From: Roseiarcus sp052147395
GTDB taxonomy: Bacteria > Pseudomonadota > Alphaproteobacteria > Rhizobiales > Beijerinckiaceae
Direction of reading: 5' to 3'
NCBI GenBank assembly: GCA_052147395.1
Contig: JBKQKS010000088.1
Span: forward strand, 1-19,438
DNA: 19,438 nucleotides
The notes under the pieces were generated by a model, which saw nothing but the letters and a program-made list of their open reading frames with translations, did not search any database and was not told the DNA's origin. Of this stretch, positions 1 to 6,888 are shown piece by piece (the first letter of the stretch is position 1; the number at the start of each line of letters is the position of its first letter). The translations under genes and the position numbers were made by a program.

Positions 1-282
1 CTCGGCTACCGCGACGAGGCCGCCGATCCGGTCGGCAGCGTCGTCCTGGTGGTCGAGACCGAGGTCAGCACCCGCTGCGCGCTGGTGGTCGACGCGATCC
101 ACGACCAGCGCCAGGTCGTCATCAAGAGCCTCGAGGCGAATTACCGGCAAGTGCCCGGCATCGCCGCCGCGACGATCCTCGGCGATGGGCGCGTCGCGCT
201 GATCCTCGACATCGACACCTTCGTCGCGCGCACCAACCGCAGCGCGACCGCCTCGGAACCCGTCCTTGCTTTAGCAGGTTAA
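1..282 (+). CDS. cheA: Chemotaxis histidine kinase CheA, C-terminal end (5' truncated by window)
   Basis: This is the last 93 residues of CheA, the cytoplasmic kinase that phosphorylates CheY and CheB in response to receptor signals. Only the end of the CheW-like regulatory (P5) domain is visible. Its signature is the run IHDQRQVVIKSLEANYRQV followed by GIAAATILGDGRVALILDID, which matches the end of CheA proteins, where this domain docks CheW and receptors. The reading frame is open from base 1. The stop lies 4 bases before the cheW start, so it is the upstream member of the che operon. The histidine phosphotransfer and ATPase domains would be to the left of the window. After the domain there is a short alanine-rich tail. 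The assignment as CheA and not a second CheW rests on this ending and on the operon context. Confidence 0.9.
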   Translation, partial: LGYRDEAADPVGSVVLVVETEVSTRCALVVDAIHDQRQVVIKSLEANYRQVPGIAAATILGDGRVALILDIDTFVARTNRSATASEPVLALAG

Positions 283-286
283 GTCA

Positions 287-751
287 ATGGCCGAAGTCAA
301 CATCGCCGCCGGCGGCCCACGCGAATTCATCGCCTTTCGGATCGGCGTGCAGGAGTTCTGCATCGACATCATGTCGGTGCGGGAGATTCGCGGCTGGACG
401 CCGGCGACGGCGCTGCCGCGCGCGCCGGGCTTCGTCCGTGGCGTCATCAATCTGCGTGGCGTCGTGCTGCCGGTGATCGATCTCGCAGAGCGTCTCGGCT
501 TCGCGCCGGCCGCGCCGACGCCGCGCCACGTCATCATCGTCGCGCAGACCGGCCGGCAGGTGGTCGGCCTGCTCGTCGACGCCGTCAGCGACATCATCGC
601 GGCGCCGAGCGAGAAGGTGCAGCCGACCCCCGACGTCGGCTCGGACGCCGCCCGCGCCTTCGTCATCGGCGTGTTGGCGATCGACGACCGAATGATCAGC
701 CTCATCGCGCTCGACAGCGTGATGCCCAATGTCGCCGGAGAGGCCGCATGA
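287..751 (+). CDS. cheW: Chemotaxis coupling protein CheW
   Basis: A 154-residue CheW, the scaffold that links CheA to receptor tips in the chemosensory array. It is a single CheW-like domain of normal family length. The clearest blocks are FRIGVQEFCIDIMSVREI near residues 16-33, and the conserved GFVRGVINLRGVVLPVIDL near residues 47-65, which is the family hallmark. The ATG lies 4 bases after the cheA stop, and its stop codon overlaps the cheR start in an ATGA, so translation of the two is probably coupled. No transmembrane segment or additional domain is present. The long reading frame on the opposite strand here is a by-product of GC-rich codon use. Confidence 0.96.
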   Translation: MAEVNIAAGGPREFIAFRIGVQEFCIDIMSVREIRGWTPATALPRAPGFVRGVINLRGVVLPVIDLAERLGFAPAAPTPRHVIIVAQTGRQVVGLLVDAVSDIIAAPSEKVQPTPDVGSDAARAFVIGVLAIDDRMISLIALDSVMPNVAGEAA

Positions 752-1647
752 GCTCTTCCTCTCGGCGCCTGGGGGCGAGCGCCGCCGCCGAGCCGTTGGT
801 TGCGGGCGAGTTCAGCTTTAGCCACGACGACTTCCGGCGCATCGCCTCGATGATCCACGAGGAGGCCGGGATCTATCTGCCCCAGTCGAAGGCGGCGTTG
901 GTCTATGCGCGCCTCGTCAAGCGTCTGCGCGCGCTTCGCCTGCAAGCGTTTCAAGACTATTGCGAGCTCGTCGAAGGTCCGCAGGGAGAACGCGAGCGCA
1001 GAGAGATGCTGGCGGCGCTGACCACCAACGTCACCCGCTTCTATCGCGAGCCCCATCACTTCGAGCATCTCGAGACCCGCATTCTGCCGGCGCTCGTCCC
1101 CGAGGCGGCCAAAGGCGGCCGCATTCGCGTCTGGTCGGCGGCCTGCTCTACCGGGCCGGAGCCCTATTCGGCGGCCTTGACGATCCTGTCGACCTGGCCC
1201 GACGCGCACCGCCATGACGTGCGGGTGCTGGCGACCGACATCGACCCTTACGTGATCGAGACCGCCAAAGCGGGGGTGTATGCCGACGCACTGCTCGAGC
1301 CGGTTCCCCTCGAACAGCGGCGGCGCTTCTTCGAGCCGGTCAATGTCGAGGGCAAGCCGCATTGGCGCGTCGGCGAGGCGTTGCGCGCGATCGTCGTCTT
1401 CCGACAGCTCAACCTGATCGAAACCTGGCCGATGCGCGGCCTGTTCGACGCCATCTTCTGCCGCAACGTCGTCATCTATTTCGACGAGCCGACCCAGCAG
1501 CGCATCTGGCAGAACTTCGTGCCCCGCCTCTCGCGCTCCGGCGCTCTTTACATCGGCCATTCCGAGCGAGTCTCCGGACCGGCCGAGGACAGCCTCGTCG
1601 GGGACGGCATATCAACTTACCGGATCAAGGGAGCCGCACGTCGATGA
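748..1647 (+). CDS. cheR: Chemotaxis protein methyltransferase CheR
   Basis: A 299-residue CheR, which methylates glutamates of chemoreceptors using S-adenosylmethionine and so drives adaptation. An N-terminal helical domain (about residues 25-95, containing ALTTNVTRFYREP at its end) precedes the Rossmann-like methyltransferase domain. The SAM-binding motif WSAACSTGPEPYSAAL lies around residues 128-143, and FCRNVVIYFD at 237-246 plus the terminal IGHSER segment are also characteristic of the family. The usual TGEEPYS is TGPEPYS here. The start overlaps the cheW stop and its own stop overlaps the cheB start (both ATGA), so the order W-R-B is tightly coupled. The first 25 residues are Ser/Ala-rich and not conserved. 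Confidence 0.97.
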   Translation: MSSSSRRLGASAAAEPLVAGEFSFSHDDFRRIASMIHEEAGIYLPQSKAALVYARLVKRLRALRLQAFQDYCELVEGPQGERERREMLAALTTNVTRFYREPHHFEHLETRILPALVPEAAKGGRIRVWSAACSTGPEPYSAALTILSTWPDAHRHDVRVLATDIDPYVIETAKAGVYADALLEPVPLEQRRRFFEPVNVEGKPHWRVGEALRAIVVFRQLNLIETWPMRGLFDAIFCRNVVIYFDEPTQQRIWQNFVPRLSRSGALYIGHSERVSGPAEDSLVGDGISTYRIKGAARR

Positions 1648-2690
1648 AGCCCGTTCGCGTCCTCGTCGTCGACGATTCCCCTTCCATGCGGGCGCTGATC
1701 GCAATGACTCTGTCTGCGGATCCGGCGATCCAGGTCGTCGGCCAGGCGGCCGATCCGCTCGAAGCTCGCGACGCCATCAAGGCGCTCAATCCCGACGTGA
1801 TGACGCTCGACGTCGAAATGCCGAGGATGAATGGGCTCGATTTCCTCGAAAAGGTGATGCGGCTGCGCCCGCTGCCGGTGATCATGGTGTCTTCGCTCAC
1901 CGAGCGCGGCGCCGCCACGGCCGTCAGCGCGATGGAGATCGGAGCGATCGATTGCGTCGGCAAGCCGAACCCGGAGCATCCTCGCGCCTTCGACTCGCTC
2001 CCCGAGAAGGTGAAGATGGCCGCGAAAGCGCACGTCGGCCAGCGCTTCGCCGGGCAAGGCCCAAAGGAACCCACGGCCTCGCCGGCGGCGGGAAGGACGC
2101 TCAACGGCAAGATGGTCGCGATCGGCGCCTCCACCGGCGGGGTCGAAGCGCTGTTGACGATCCTGGAAAAGTTCCCGCGCCAGTGTCCGCCGACCGTGGT
2201 GACGCTGCATCTGCCTTCGCCGTTCACCCGCACGTTCGTGCAGCGCCTCGATCGTTCCTGTCAGCCCGAAGTGCAGGAAGCGTGTTCGGGGGCGCCCTTG
2301 CGCCCCGGACGGGTCTACGTTGCGCCCGGAACCTACACGCATCTCGAGGTGCAGCGCGCCGGCGACGGATTGCGCTGCGCATTGCGCGAAGGCGATCTCG
2401 TCAACGGCCATCGCCCTTCGGTCGACGTGCTGTTCCAGTCCGTTGCGCGATCGGCCGGCGCCAAGGCGGTCGGCGTCATCCTCACCGGGATGGGCGCCGA
2501 CGGCGCCGACGGCCTGTTCGACATGCGCCGCGCCGGCGCCAGCACCATCGGGCAGGACGAGGCGACGTGCGTCGTCTACGGCATGCCGAGGAGCGCCTAC
2601 CAGCTAGGCGCCGTGGAGCGGCAGTCGCCGCTCGACAGCATCGCCGCAGTGATTGCCGAACTGACGTCGAGCGCTAGAACGAGGAACTGA
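1644..2690 (+). CDS. cheB: Chemotaxis protein-glutamate methylesterase CheB
   Basis: A 348-residue CheB that removes methyl groups from receptor glutamates and can deamidate glutamines, opposing CheR. The receiver domain (about residues 1-125) has acidic residues D10 and D11, phospho-acceptor D56 in VMTLDVEMPRMNGLDFL, and K107. A linker of about 30 residues leads to the esterase domain (about 155-340), with GASTGGVEAL containing S162, HLPSPFTRTF containing H188, and GVILTGMGADGADG containing D285. These three fit the Ser-His-Asp catalytic triad. The start chosen is the ATG in the ATGA overlap with cheR, because MKPVRVLVVDDSPSMR is the typical CheB beginning. An in-frame extension upstream lies inside cheR and is not conserved. 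Confidence 0.97.
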   Translation: MKPVRVLVVDDSPSMRALIAMTLSADPAIQVVGQAADPLEARDAIKALNPDVMTLDVEMPRMNGLDFLEKVMRLRPLPVIMVSSLTERGAATAVSAMEIGAIDCVGKPNPEHPRAFDSLPEKVKMAAKAHVGQRFAGQGPKEPTASPAAGRTLNGKMVAIGASTGGVEALLTILEKFPRQCPPTVVTLHLPSPFTRTFVQRLDRSCQPEVQEACSGAPLRPGRVYVAPGTYTHLEVQRAGDGLRCALREGDLVNGHRPSVDVLFQSVARSAGAKAVGVILTGMGADGADGLFDMRRAGASTIGQDEATCVVYGMPRSAYQLGAVERQSPLDSIAAVIAELTSSARTRN

Positions 2691-2693
2691 ATA

Positions 2694-3083
2694 ATGGGTC
2701 TCGCCGCCAAACTCGAAGTCATGGTCGTCGACGACACCTCGGTCAGCCGCATGCTCATCACCGAGGCGCTGAACGAGATCGGCATCACCCATTTCAGCCT
2801 CGCCAAGGACGGCAAACAGGCCTTGAGCGCGCTGATCGCGAAGCCCGTCCACCTGGTCATTTCGGACCAGAACATGCCGGGCCTCGACGGACTCGGGCTG
2901 CTCAAGGCGCTCAGAGAGTACAAGCCGACGAGCCGCATCGGCTTCATCCTGATCTCCGGGTCGCCCGACAAGACGCTGATCGACCGCGGCCGCGCGCTCG
3001 GGCTCAACAATTTCATCGCCAAGCCTTTCAACACGAACACGGTGAGAAACGCCATCGAGGCGGTCGTAGGCAGATTGTCATGA
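2694..3083 (+). CDS. cheY: Single-domain response regulator, CheY type
   Basis: A 129-residue stand-alone receiver domain. The expected residues are present: acid pair D13/D14 in VMVVDDTSVSRM, phospho-acceptor D58 in LVISDQNMPGLDGLGLL, switch Ser S88 in FILISGSP, and K110 in FIAKPF. No output domain follows. By position between cheB and cheD it matches the CheY2 slot of rhizobial operons, where CheY2 acts on the flagellar motor and CheY1 (upstream of cheA) serves as a phosphate sink. That equivalence is inferred from position only. The start is 3 bases after cheB, with a GAGGA ribosome binding site overlapping the cheB end. Its stop overlaps the cheD start in an ATGA. Confidence 0.93.
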   Translation: MGLAAKLEVMVVDDTSVSRMLITEALNEIGITHFSLAKDGKQALSALIAKPVHLVISDQNMPGLDGLGLLKALREYKPTSRIGFILISGSPDKTLIDRGRALGLNNFIAKPFNTNTVRNAIEAVVGRLS

Positions 3084-3634
3084 ACGATGTGTCTCATCTG
3101 TTTCAGCGCGTCAATCTCGTCCAGGGCGAGTTCAAGGTGTCGAACGACCCCAATGTCGTGTTCACGACGATCCTGGGCTCCTGCGTCGGCGCCTGCATCC
3201 GCGATCCCCTGCGCGGCGTCGGCGGCATGAACCACTTTCTGCTGCCGGGTTCCGGCGTTGGAGATTCGCGCGCAACCGAACGCATCGGCGTTCATCTGAT
3301 GGAGCTGTTGCTCAACGGGCTGATGCTCCAAGGCGCGCAGCGCGACCGTCTGGAGGCGAAGCTGTTCGGCGGCGCGCGCATGATGCAGGGCTTGAGCGAC
3401 ATCGGCGCGAAGAACGCCGAATTCGCGCGCAGCTTTCTCGCCTACGAAGGCATCCGCATCCTCGGCGGCGACACCGGCGGCGAGCGCGGGCGGCGCCTGC
3501 AGTTCTGGCCCGTCTCGGGACGGGCCCGGCAAAGCTACATCGGGGGCGTCGAGAAAGCCAACGTCGCTTCGGCCAGCCGCGCCCCCTTGCCGGCCCCGGG
3601 GCAGGTCGAATCCGGAGACGTCGTTCTATTCTGA
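3080..3634 (+). CDS. cheD: Chemoreceptor glutamine deamidase CheD
   Basis: A 184-residue CheD, which deamidates receptor glutamines and in some species interacts with CheC-type phosphatases. The catalytic residues can be placed by spacing against the family: T29, C35 in TTILGSCVGACIRD and H52 in GVGGMNHFLLPG. The block AKLFGGARMMQGLSDIG (about 93-109) and GGERGRRLQFWPVSGRA are further CheD hallmarks. The last 30 residues after the YIGG segment are an Ala/Pro-rich unconserved tail. Translation is probably coupled to the upstream cheY through an ATGA overlap. Confidence 0.96.
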   Translation: MNDVSHLFQRVNLVQGEFKVSNDPNVVFTTILGSCVGACIRDPLRGVGGMNHFLLPGSGVGDSRATERIGVHLMELLLNGLMLQGAQRDRLEAKLFGGARMMQGLSDIGAKNAEFARSFLAYEGIRILGGDTGGERGRRLQFWPVSGRARQSYIGGVEKANVASASRAPLPAPGQVESGDVVLF

Positions 3635-3665
3635 AGCCGTGTGTTGCGTCGAGGAGTGTGCGTCC

Positions 3666-4046
3666 GTGAAAGAGTCGAGAAGCGAATTAAGCGCCAGCCG
3701 TTTGGAGCCCATCGCCGCGGCGCTCGCTCGCACCGGCGCCGAGCTCGACGCGGTGGTGCGGATGATCATCGATCTCGAGGACGTGGTCGGCCATGCCATC
3801 AGTTCGGCGCGATCGACACGCGAGGTGCAGATCGAGGAATTGCAGCAGCTCGATCGGGCGCGCCAGAAAATCGAGGGCGCCGCCGAATTCCTGAACACGT
3901 TAACCCAATTGCTGCCAGAGGAGTGGCTCGTCGACGCCGCGAAAGCCGCCCGCTCGGTCGCGATGAGCGAACTCGCGCAACGCCTCGCCGGAAACGCCGT
4001 TTGTCACGCGCCGACACCGGAGCCGGAGGTCTACGAACTGTTCTGA
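3666..4046 (+). CDS. cheT: CheT-like small chemotaxis protein with CheZ-type DxxxQ motif
   Basis: The last gene of the che run encodes about 126 residues. In rhizobia the gene after cheD is cheT, whose small product carries the DxxxQ signature of CheZ-family CheY-P phosphatases and has been reported to interact with CheR. Here DRARQ occupies residues 63-67 in a predicted long helix (EELQQLDRARQKIEG), and the extreme C-terminus is acidic-hydrophobic (EPEVYELF), resembling the CheY-docking tail of CheZ. The start chosen is the GTG at 3666, with GAGGAG 9 bases upstream. An earlier in-frame GTG at 3639 has no ribosome binding site. It has no signal peptide or membrane segment. The family call rests on position, length, helical character and this motif, and phosphatase activity is not shown. 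Confidence 0.7.
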   Translation: MKESRSELSASRLEPIAAALARTGAELDAVVRMIIDLEDVVGHAISSARSTREVQIEELQQLDRARQKIEGAAEFLNTLTQLLPEEWLVDAAKAARSVAMSELAQRLAGNAVCHAPTPEPEVYELF

Positions 4047-4060
4047 TCTGATTTTTCGGC

Positions 4061-5413
4061 TCATGCCGGACCCCGCCGGCCTCGGGGGAGCGCGCGCAAC
4101 GGCCGCGGCGAAGGTCTCGGCTGAGAGTCTTCGCGCGCCGGTTCGCGGGAGGCGGTCTCGGCCGGCCTTTCGAAGCGAAAGTGATCGACCAGCGCGGACA
4201 GTCTGTCGATCAGGTCCTCCAGCGTCCGGCTCGCTTGTCGAGCCGCATCCGCTCCTGCGTCCTCGTCTTTGAGCGCGTCGGCCCAGCGCAACGAGGCTTC
4301 CAGCGCGGCTCTGAGATCGCGCTCGCTCGTTCGAGCGGCCGTATCGGCCGCCGCCAGCCCGGCCGCCATTGCCGCAGCCCTGGGCTCGGCCGACTCCAGC
4401 CGGCCGCCCGCCTTGGCCAGCGTGTCGGCATGGCGCCGGGCGTCGGCGAACGCGCGCGTCAGCAGGGCGTTCAGGTCCCTGGCGGCCTTGGTCGAGCGGT
4501 CGGCCAGGAAGCGCAGCTCCTGCGCAACCACGGCGATGCCGCGCCCGGCTTCGCCGGCGCGCGCCGCCTCCACGCCGGCGTTGAGGGCGAGCAGCGACGT
4601 CTGGAACGCCGCCTCGTCGATCGTCGCGGTGATGGCGGCGATGTCCTTGCTCGCGGCGACGAGAACCGCGAGGCCCTCGGCGCCTCGTTTGGCGAGATCA
4701 ACCCCGGCGGCAATCTCGGCGCCGAGCGCTGCGACCTCGGTTTGCGCGTGCTGCTGGCGCGCGGCGGCGACCGACCAGGCGTCGATCGGCGGTCGCAACC
4801 GGCTGAGGGCGTCGACGGCTTCGAAGGTCCGCCGCTCGCGCGCCTTCACGAGGTCCTCGAGCGCGAGTTCGATCTCTCGGCGTTGTGAGCGAATGGCGCC
4901 GATGCTGACCGCGAACGCGATGAGCGTTTTCGAGAACAGCTCGACCGTCTGATCGAATCGCTTGGCGATCCCTCCCGGGACCGGCGCGAGCCGTCGCGTC
5001 AGGTCGCCTGCGGCGACCGCTTCGAGCGCTTCGGCCAGAGGGCTGAGCACGGCCAGACGCCTCTCGGCGTCCGCCGCCCGATCTTCCGCGGCGCTGAGCT
5101 GCTGGCCATTTTCGGCCTCGCGCCCGCTTCGGCTCGCTTCCGCCTGTTCGCGTTCCGCCGCGACCCGGCGCGCGATGCGGCCAAAGGCGTCGCCCCGTTC
5201 GAGTCCCGCCGGAGGATCGCCGCGATCGAGACTGTCGGCCAAACGCTGCAACGGCAGCACGAACGCGAGGACGAGATGGGCCCCGGCGCCGGCGAGCGCG
5301 AAGGCCAGCGCGGCAATGGCGTAGCCTGGGGCCTCCGGCTTCCAGAGCAACGCCGCCGTGACGAAGGCGAAGACGGCGCCCAGCGCGCCGCCGACGGCTC
5401 GCGCGGCCGTCAC
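4061..5413 (-). CDS. Methyl-accepting chemotaxis protein with minimal periplasmic domain
   Basis: A 450-residue receptor that would signal to CheA/CheW. Two membrane helices (about residues 6-23 and 31-53) are separated by only about seven residues (KPEAPGY), so no usual ligand-binding domain exists. HAMP-like segments follow, the clearer one SPLAEALEAVAAGDLTRRL at 124-142. The signalling hairpin tip is at about 264-303, with IDEAAFQTSLLALNAGVEAA and EAGRGIAVVAQELRFLADRS, slightly divergent from the canonical tip (ELR for EVR, F for N). The C-terminus is Arg/Pro-rich without a CheR-binding pentapeptide. The GTG at 5413 was chosen because the upstream in-frame sequence is Arg-rich with poor codon bias. 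The GTG at 5644 is the alternative start. It converges on the che operon 14 bases away. Confidence 0.85.
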   Translation of the reverse strand: MTAARAVGGALGAVFAFVTAALLWKPEAPGYAIAALAFALAGAGAHLVLAFVLPLQRLADSLDRGDPPAGLERGDAFGRIARRVAAEREQAEASRSGREAENGQQLSAAEDRAADAERRLAVLSPLAEALEAVAAGDLTRRLAPVPGGIAKRFDQTVELFSKTLIAFAVSIGAIRSQRREIELALEDLVKARERRTFEAVDALSRLRPPIDAWSVAAARQQHAQTEVAALGAEIAAGVDLAKRGAEGLAVLVAASKDIAAITATIDEAAFQTSLLALNAGVEAARAGEAGRGIAVVAQELRFLADRSTKAARDLNALLTRAFADARRHADTLAKAGGRLESAEPRAAAMAAGLAAADTAARTSERDLRAALEASLRWADALKDEDAGADAARQASRTLEDLIDRLSALVDHFRFERPAETASREPAREDSQPRPSPRPLRALPRGRRGPA

Positions 5414-5502
5414 GCTTCGAGTTCCAGCCGCAGTGCCTCGCGCCCCGGAGCGGCGGGGGCGGGGGCGTCGCGGCGCATGACGGCGAGAGCGGCTTCGAAC
5501 AT
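5410..5502 (-). CDS. Possible short ORF overlapping the receptor start (GTGA)
   Basis: A 30-codon frame beginning with ATG at 5502 (MFEAALAVMRRDAPAP...) ends in a TGA that overlaps the receptor's GTG start as GTGA. About 24 of its 30 codons end in G or C, better than the receptor frame over the same bases. It may be the tail of a decayed upstream gene, a leader peptide coupling receptor translation, or chance. I see no clear ribosome binding site before the ATG and do not recognise the peptide. The frame stays open upstream to 5892, but that extension looks non-coding. Confidence 0.25.
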   Translation of the reverse strand: MFEAALAVMRRDAPAPAAPGREALRLELEA

Positions 5503-6038
5503 CGGCGAGCACGGACGCCGGCGCGGCCTGTCGCCCCGGCTCGGCGGCAGTAGACGGCGCGCCTTGCGCGGCGCTGGGGCCGAGCAGGCTTCGACTTCGC
5601 GCGCCCAGCGGCTTCGCCGACTTGGAGTCGTTCGCGTTTCGCACGCTCTCGAATCCCTCGCTCGGCGAAGCCCCTCGGCGACGAAGCTGTCGCGTTCCTC
5701 GAACACGTCGCAGCCGGCGGCATGCCGCTCGATCTGCTCCGCATCGCAGGCGCGATCCTGCGCGGGGCCGAGGGCGCGATCGCCGGCAAGTCGCCCCATT
5801 CGCCGGCCTTCCAGCCGGGAGGGCTCACGCGGGCGCCGGGCATCAGCGAGCGCATCCAACTCTTCGCCCTCGCATCGGAATTCGCGGCTCATGCCGAAGC
5901 GGCCTGGTTCGGCGCGCGCAGCGGCGGCCGGCCACCGTCGTCGCCGCGGACGGTTTCATGATCGACCAGGTCCGTCGGCGCTGAAGTCCGGTCTCGCCAT
6001 CGCCGGCAAATCCTACCAGCGGCACGAGCGCCCGCGGC
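5414..6038. other. Gene-poor interval between receptor gene and ugpE
   Basis: This 625-base stretch holds no intact recognisable gene. It contains the two weak ORF candidates listed separately and several Arg/Ser-rich frames on both strands that look like by-products of GC-rich sequence. The ugp operon would be expected to continue here with ugpC, but no Walker A, ABC signature or Walker B motif is visible in any frame. No convincing terminator with a T-run is seen after ugpE. Confidence 0.6.
5622..5961 (+). pseudogene. Possible frameshifted unknown gene
   Basis: Frame 1 ends at 5961 and shows protein-like sequence from about 5670, including MPLDLLRIAGAILRGAEGAI and ISERIQLFALASEFAAHAEA. By hand count about 66 of its last 79 codons end in G or C, as in the real genes nearby. 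Upstream of about 5670 the better frame is frame 3 (LESFAFRTLSNPSLGEA). The two join if one C is removed from the CCCC run at about 5669-5672, giving continuous text GEALGDEAVAFLEHVAAGG. This suggests a frameshift mutation or a sequence error. No ATG is found for the upstream part (a TTG at 5622 is the nearest start), so the N-terminus is uncertain. I do not recognise the family. Confidence 0.3.
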
Positions 6039-6887
6039 CTATTTCTCGCTCTCGATCAACCCGGCGACGAACAGGCGCTGCATGAGCACGATGATGACGG
6101 CGGGCGGCGCCAGCGCCAGCATCGCGGCGGCCATCGCCAGATGCCAGATCGGCGCCGAATCGGTGACTTGCGCCATGCGCTGGATGCCGGCGACGATTGG
6201 CGCGCGCTCGGGATCGGTGATCACCAGCAGCGGCCACAGATATTGGTTCCAACCATAGACGAACAGAATGATGAACAGCGCTGCGATGTTGGTGATCGAC
6301 AGCGGCGCCAGGATGTAGGCGAAGAAGCGCAGCGGACCGGCGCCGTCCATGCGCGCCGCCTCCATCAGCTCGTCGGGGATGGTCATGAACACCTGACGGA
6401 ACAGGAAGGTCGCGGTCGCCGAGGCGATGAGCGGCAGGATCAGCCCGGCCTCGCTGTCGAGCAGACCGAAGTTCGCCACCACCTGATAGGTCGGCACGAT
6501 GCGCACTTCGACCGGAAGCATCAGGGTCGCGAAGATCAACCAGAATGCGGTCATGCGCAGGGGAAAGCGGAAGTAAGCGATCGCGAACGCCGACAGGATC
6601 GAGATCGAGATCTTTGCCGTAGCGACGCCGAGCGCCATGACGGCCGAGTTGACGAGCATGCGCCAGAGCGGCGGCATGCCGGCGTCGGCGAGCCCCGAGC
6701 CGAGCACGGTGGAATAATTCTCGATGAGACGATTCCCCGGCAAGAGCGGCAACGTGCGCGACATGAGGACGTCGCCGGGCATCGTGGAGGCGACGAAGGC
6801 GAACCACAACGGCGCGACGATGACCGCCGCGCCGAAGATCAGAGCGAGATGGACGAAGACGGCGCCGATGCGCGAAGAATCGACCAT
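6039..6887 (-). CDS. ugpE: sn-glycerol-3-phosphate ABC transporter permease UgpE
   Basis: A 282-residue inner-membrane permease, one of the two transmembrane subunits of the UgpBAEC importer of glycerol-3-phosphate and its diesters. It matches the E. coli UgpE family closely across its length: about six hydrophobic helices, the block LIFATLMLPVEVRIVPTYQV, then TATFLFRQVFMTIPDELMEA followed by ARMDGAGPLRFF, which is the EAA loop contacting the ATPase, then VYGWNQYLWPLLVITD and a C-terminal IESEK like the E. coli ending. The start is one base after the ugpA stop region, showing operon packing B-A-E. Nothing looks damaged. The partner ATPase gene does not follow. Confidence 0.96.
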   Translation of the reverse strand: MVDSSRIGAVFVHLALIFGAAVIVAPLWFAFVASTMPGDVLMSRTLPLLPGNRLIENYSTVLGSGLADAGMPPLWRMLVNSAVMALGVATAKISISILSAFAIAYFRFPLRMTAFWLIFATLMLPVEVRIVPTYQVVANFGLLDSEAGLILPLIASATATFLFRQVFMTIPDELMEAARMDGAGPLRFFAYILAPLSITNIAALFIILFVYGWNQYLWPLLVITDPERAPIVAGIQRMAQVTDSAPIWHLAMAAAMLALAPPAVIIVLMQRLFVAGLIESEK

Positions 6888-6888
6888 C

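Noticed and set aside
271..1560. Long minus-strand reading frame opposite cheW and cheR
   Set aside because: It is fully antisense to two clearly conserved genes, has unnatural Arg/Asp-rich composition and no family features.
5414..5644. N-terminal extension of the chemoreceptor starting at the GTG at 5644
   Set aside because: The added 77 residues are Arg/Pro-rich with poor codon bias near the junction, and the first membrane helix follows naturally from the GTG at 5413.
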